A DNA stretch of 12,003 nt. Origin: Cytophagales bacterium (GTDB lineage: Bacteria; Bacteroidota; Bacteroidia; Cytophagales; 172606-1). Under the pieces are notes generated by a model. It saw only the letters and a program-made list of their open reading frames with translations, was not told the origin of the DNA and made no database searches. Numbering within the stretch: the first letter of the stretch is position 1; each line of letters starts with the position of its first letter. Position numbers and translations under genes: made by a program. This document shows positions 12,002 to 12,003 of this stretch, piece by piece. The DNA lies in contig JALOMD010000224.1 of assembly GCA_025455595.1 (NCBI GenBank), forward strand, positions 1 to 12,003. The letters run 5' to 3'.

Positions 12002-12003
12002 AA

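Overview
The window comes from a Bacteroidota genome, probably a moderately GC-rich Saprospirae, Chitinophagia or Cytophagia-type organism (inference). The evidence is a LepB of the Bacteroidota type, FAS1 lipoproteins with a Bacteroidota-style acidic surface-export signal after the lipid cysteine, a LytS/LytTR sensor-regulator pair, and intergenic DNA packed with the short interspersed repeats common in that phylum. All nine supported genes lie on the + strand. They are separated by long gaps (about 270 to 590 bp), so most are probably separate transcription units.

Layout: (1) 2-562, C-terminal part of signal peptidase I. (2) 563-1143, no gene: a GC-rich repeat, a terminator-like hairpin and a large imperfect palindrome centred on a second copy of that hairpin. 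(3) 1144-2760, RavA-type MoxR AAA+ ATPase whose N-terminal codons lie in an interspersed repeat. (4) 3073-4107, 4694-5728 and 6186-7184, three paralogous two-domain fasciclin (FAS1) lipoproteins. (5) 7458-8504 and 8786-9550, a LytS/YehU-like membrane histidine kinase and its LytTR response regulator. (6) 9551-10060, a chain of repeats without a gene. (7) 10061-10798, secreted, probably outer-membrane beta-barrel protein of unknown function. (8) 11150-11578, Hsp20 small heat-shock protein. (9) 11579-12003, terminator plus a nested palindromic MITE-like element reaching the right edge.

The genes form no single pathway. Envelope functions dominate (signal peptidase, surface lipoproteins, barrel protein, membrane sensor kinase), with two protein-quality or ATPase functions (RavA, Hsp20).

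The most unusual feature is an intergenic hairpin family with a core of TTTTGGGC, a 7-nt loop and GCCCAAAA. I count about 12 recognisable copies plus 3 degenerate or half copies in 12 kb. The bases outside the core differ between loci yet stay complementary within each locus. T-rich-loop copies are the first hairpin after seven of the nine stop codons. A second subtype with an AAAATTT centre, which makes the DNA an almost perfect palindrome, lies further downstream, towards the next gene. This looks like a dispersed, structurally selected 3'-end or REP-like element family. All of this is read by eye; no search or folding program was run.
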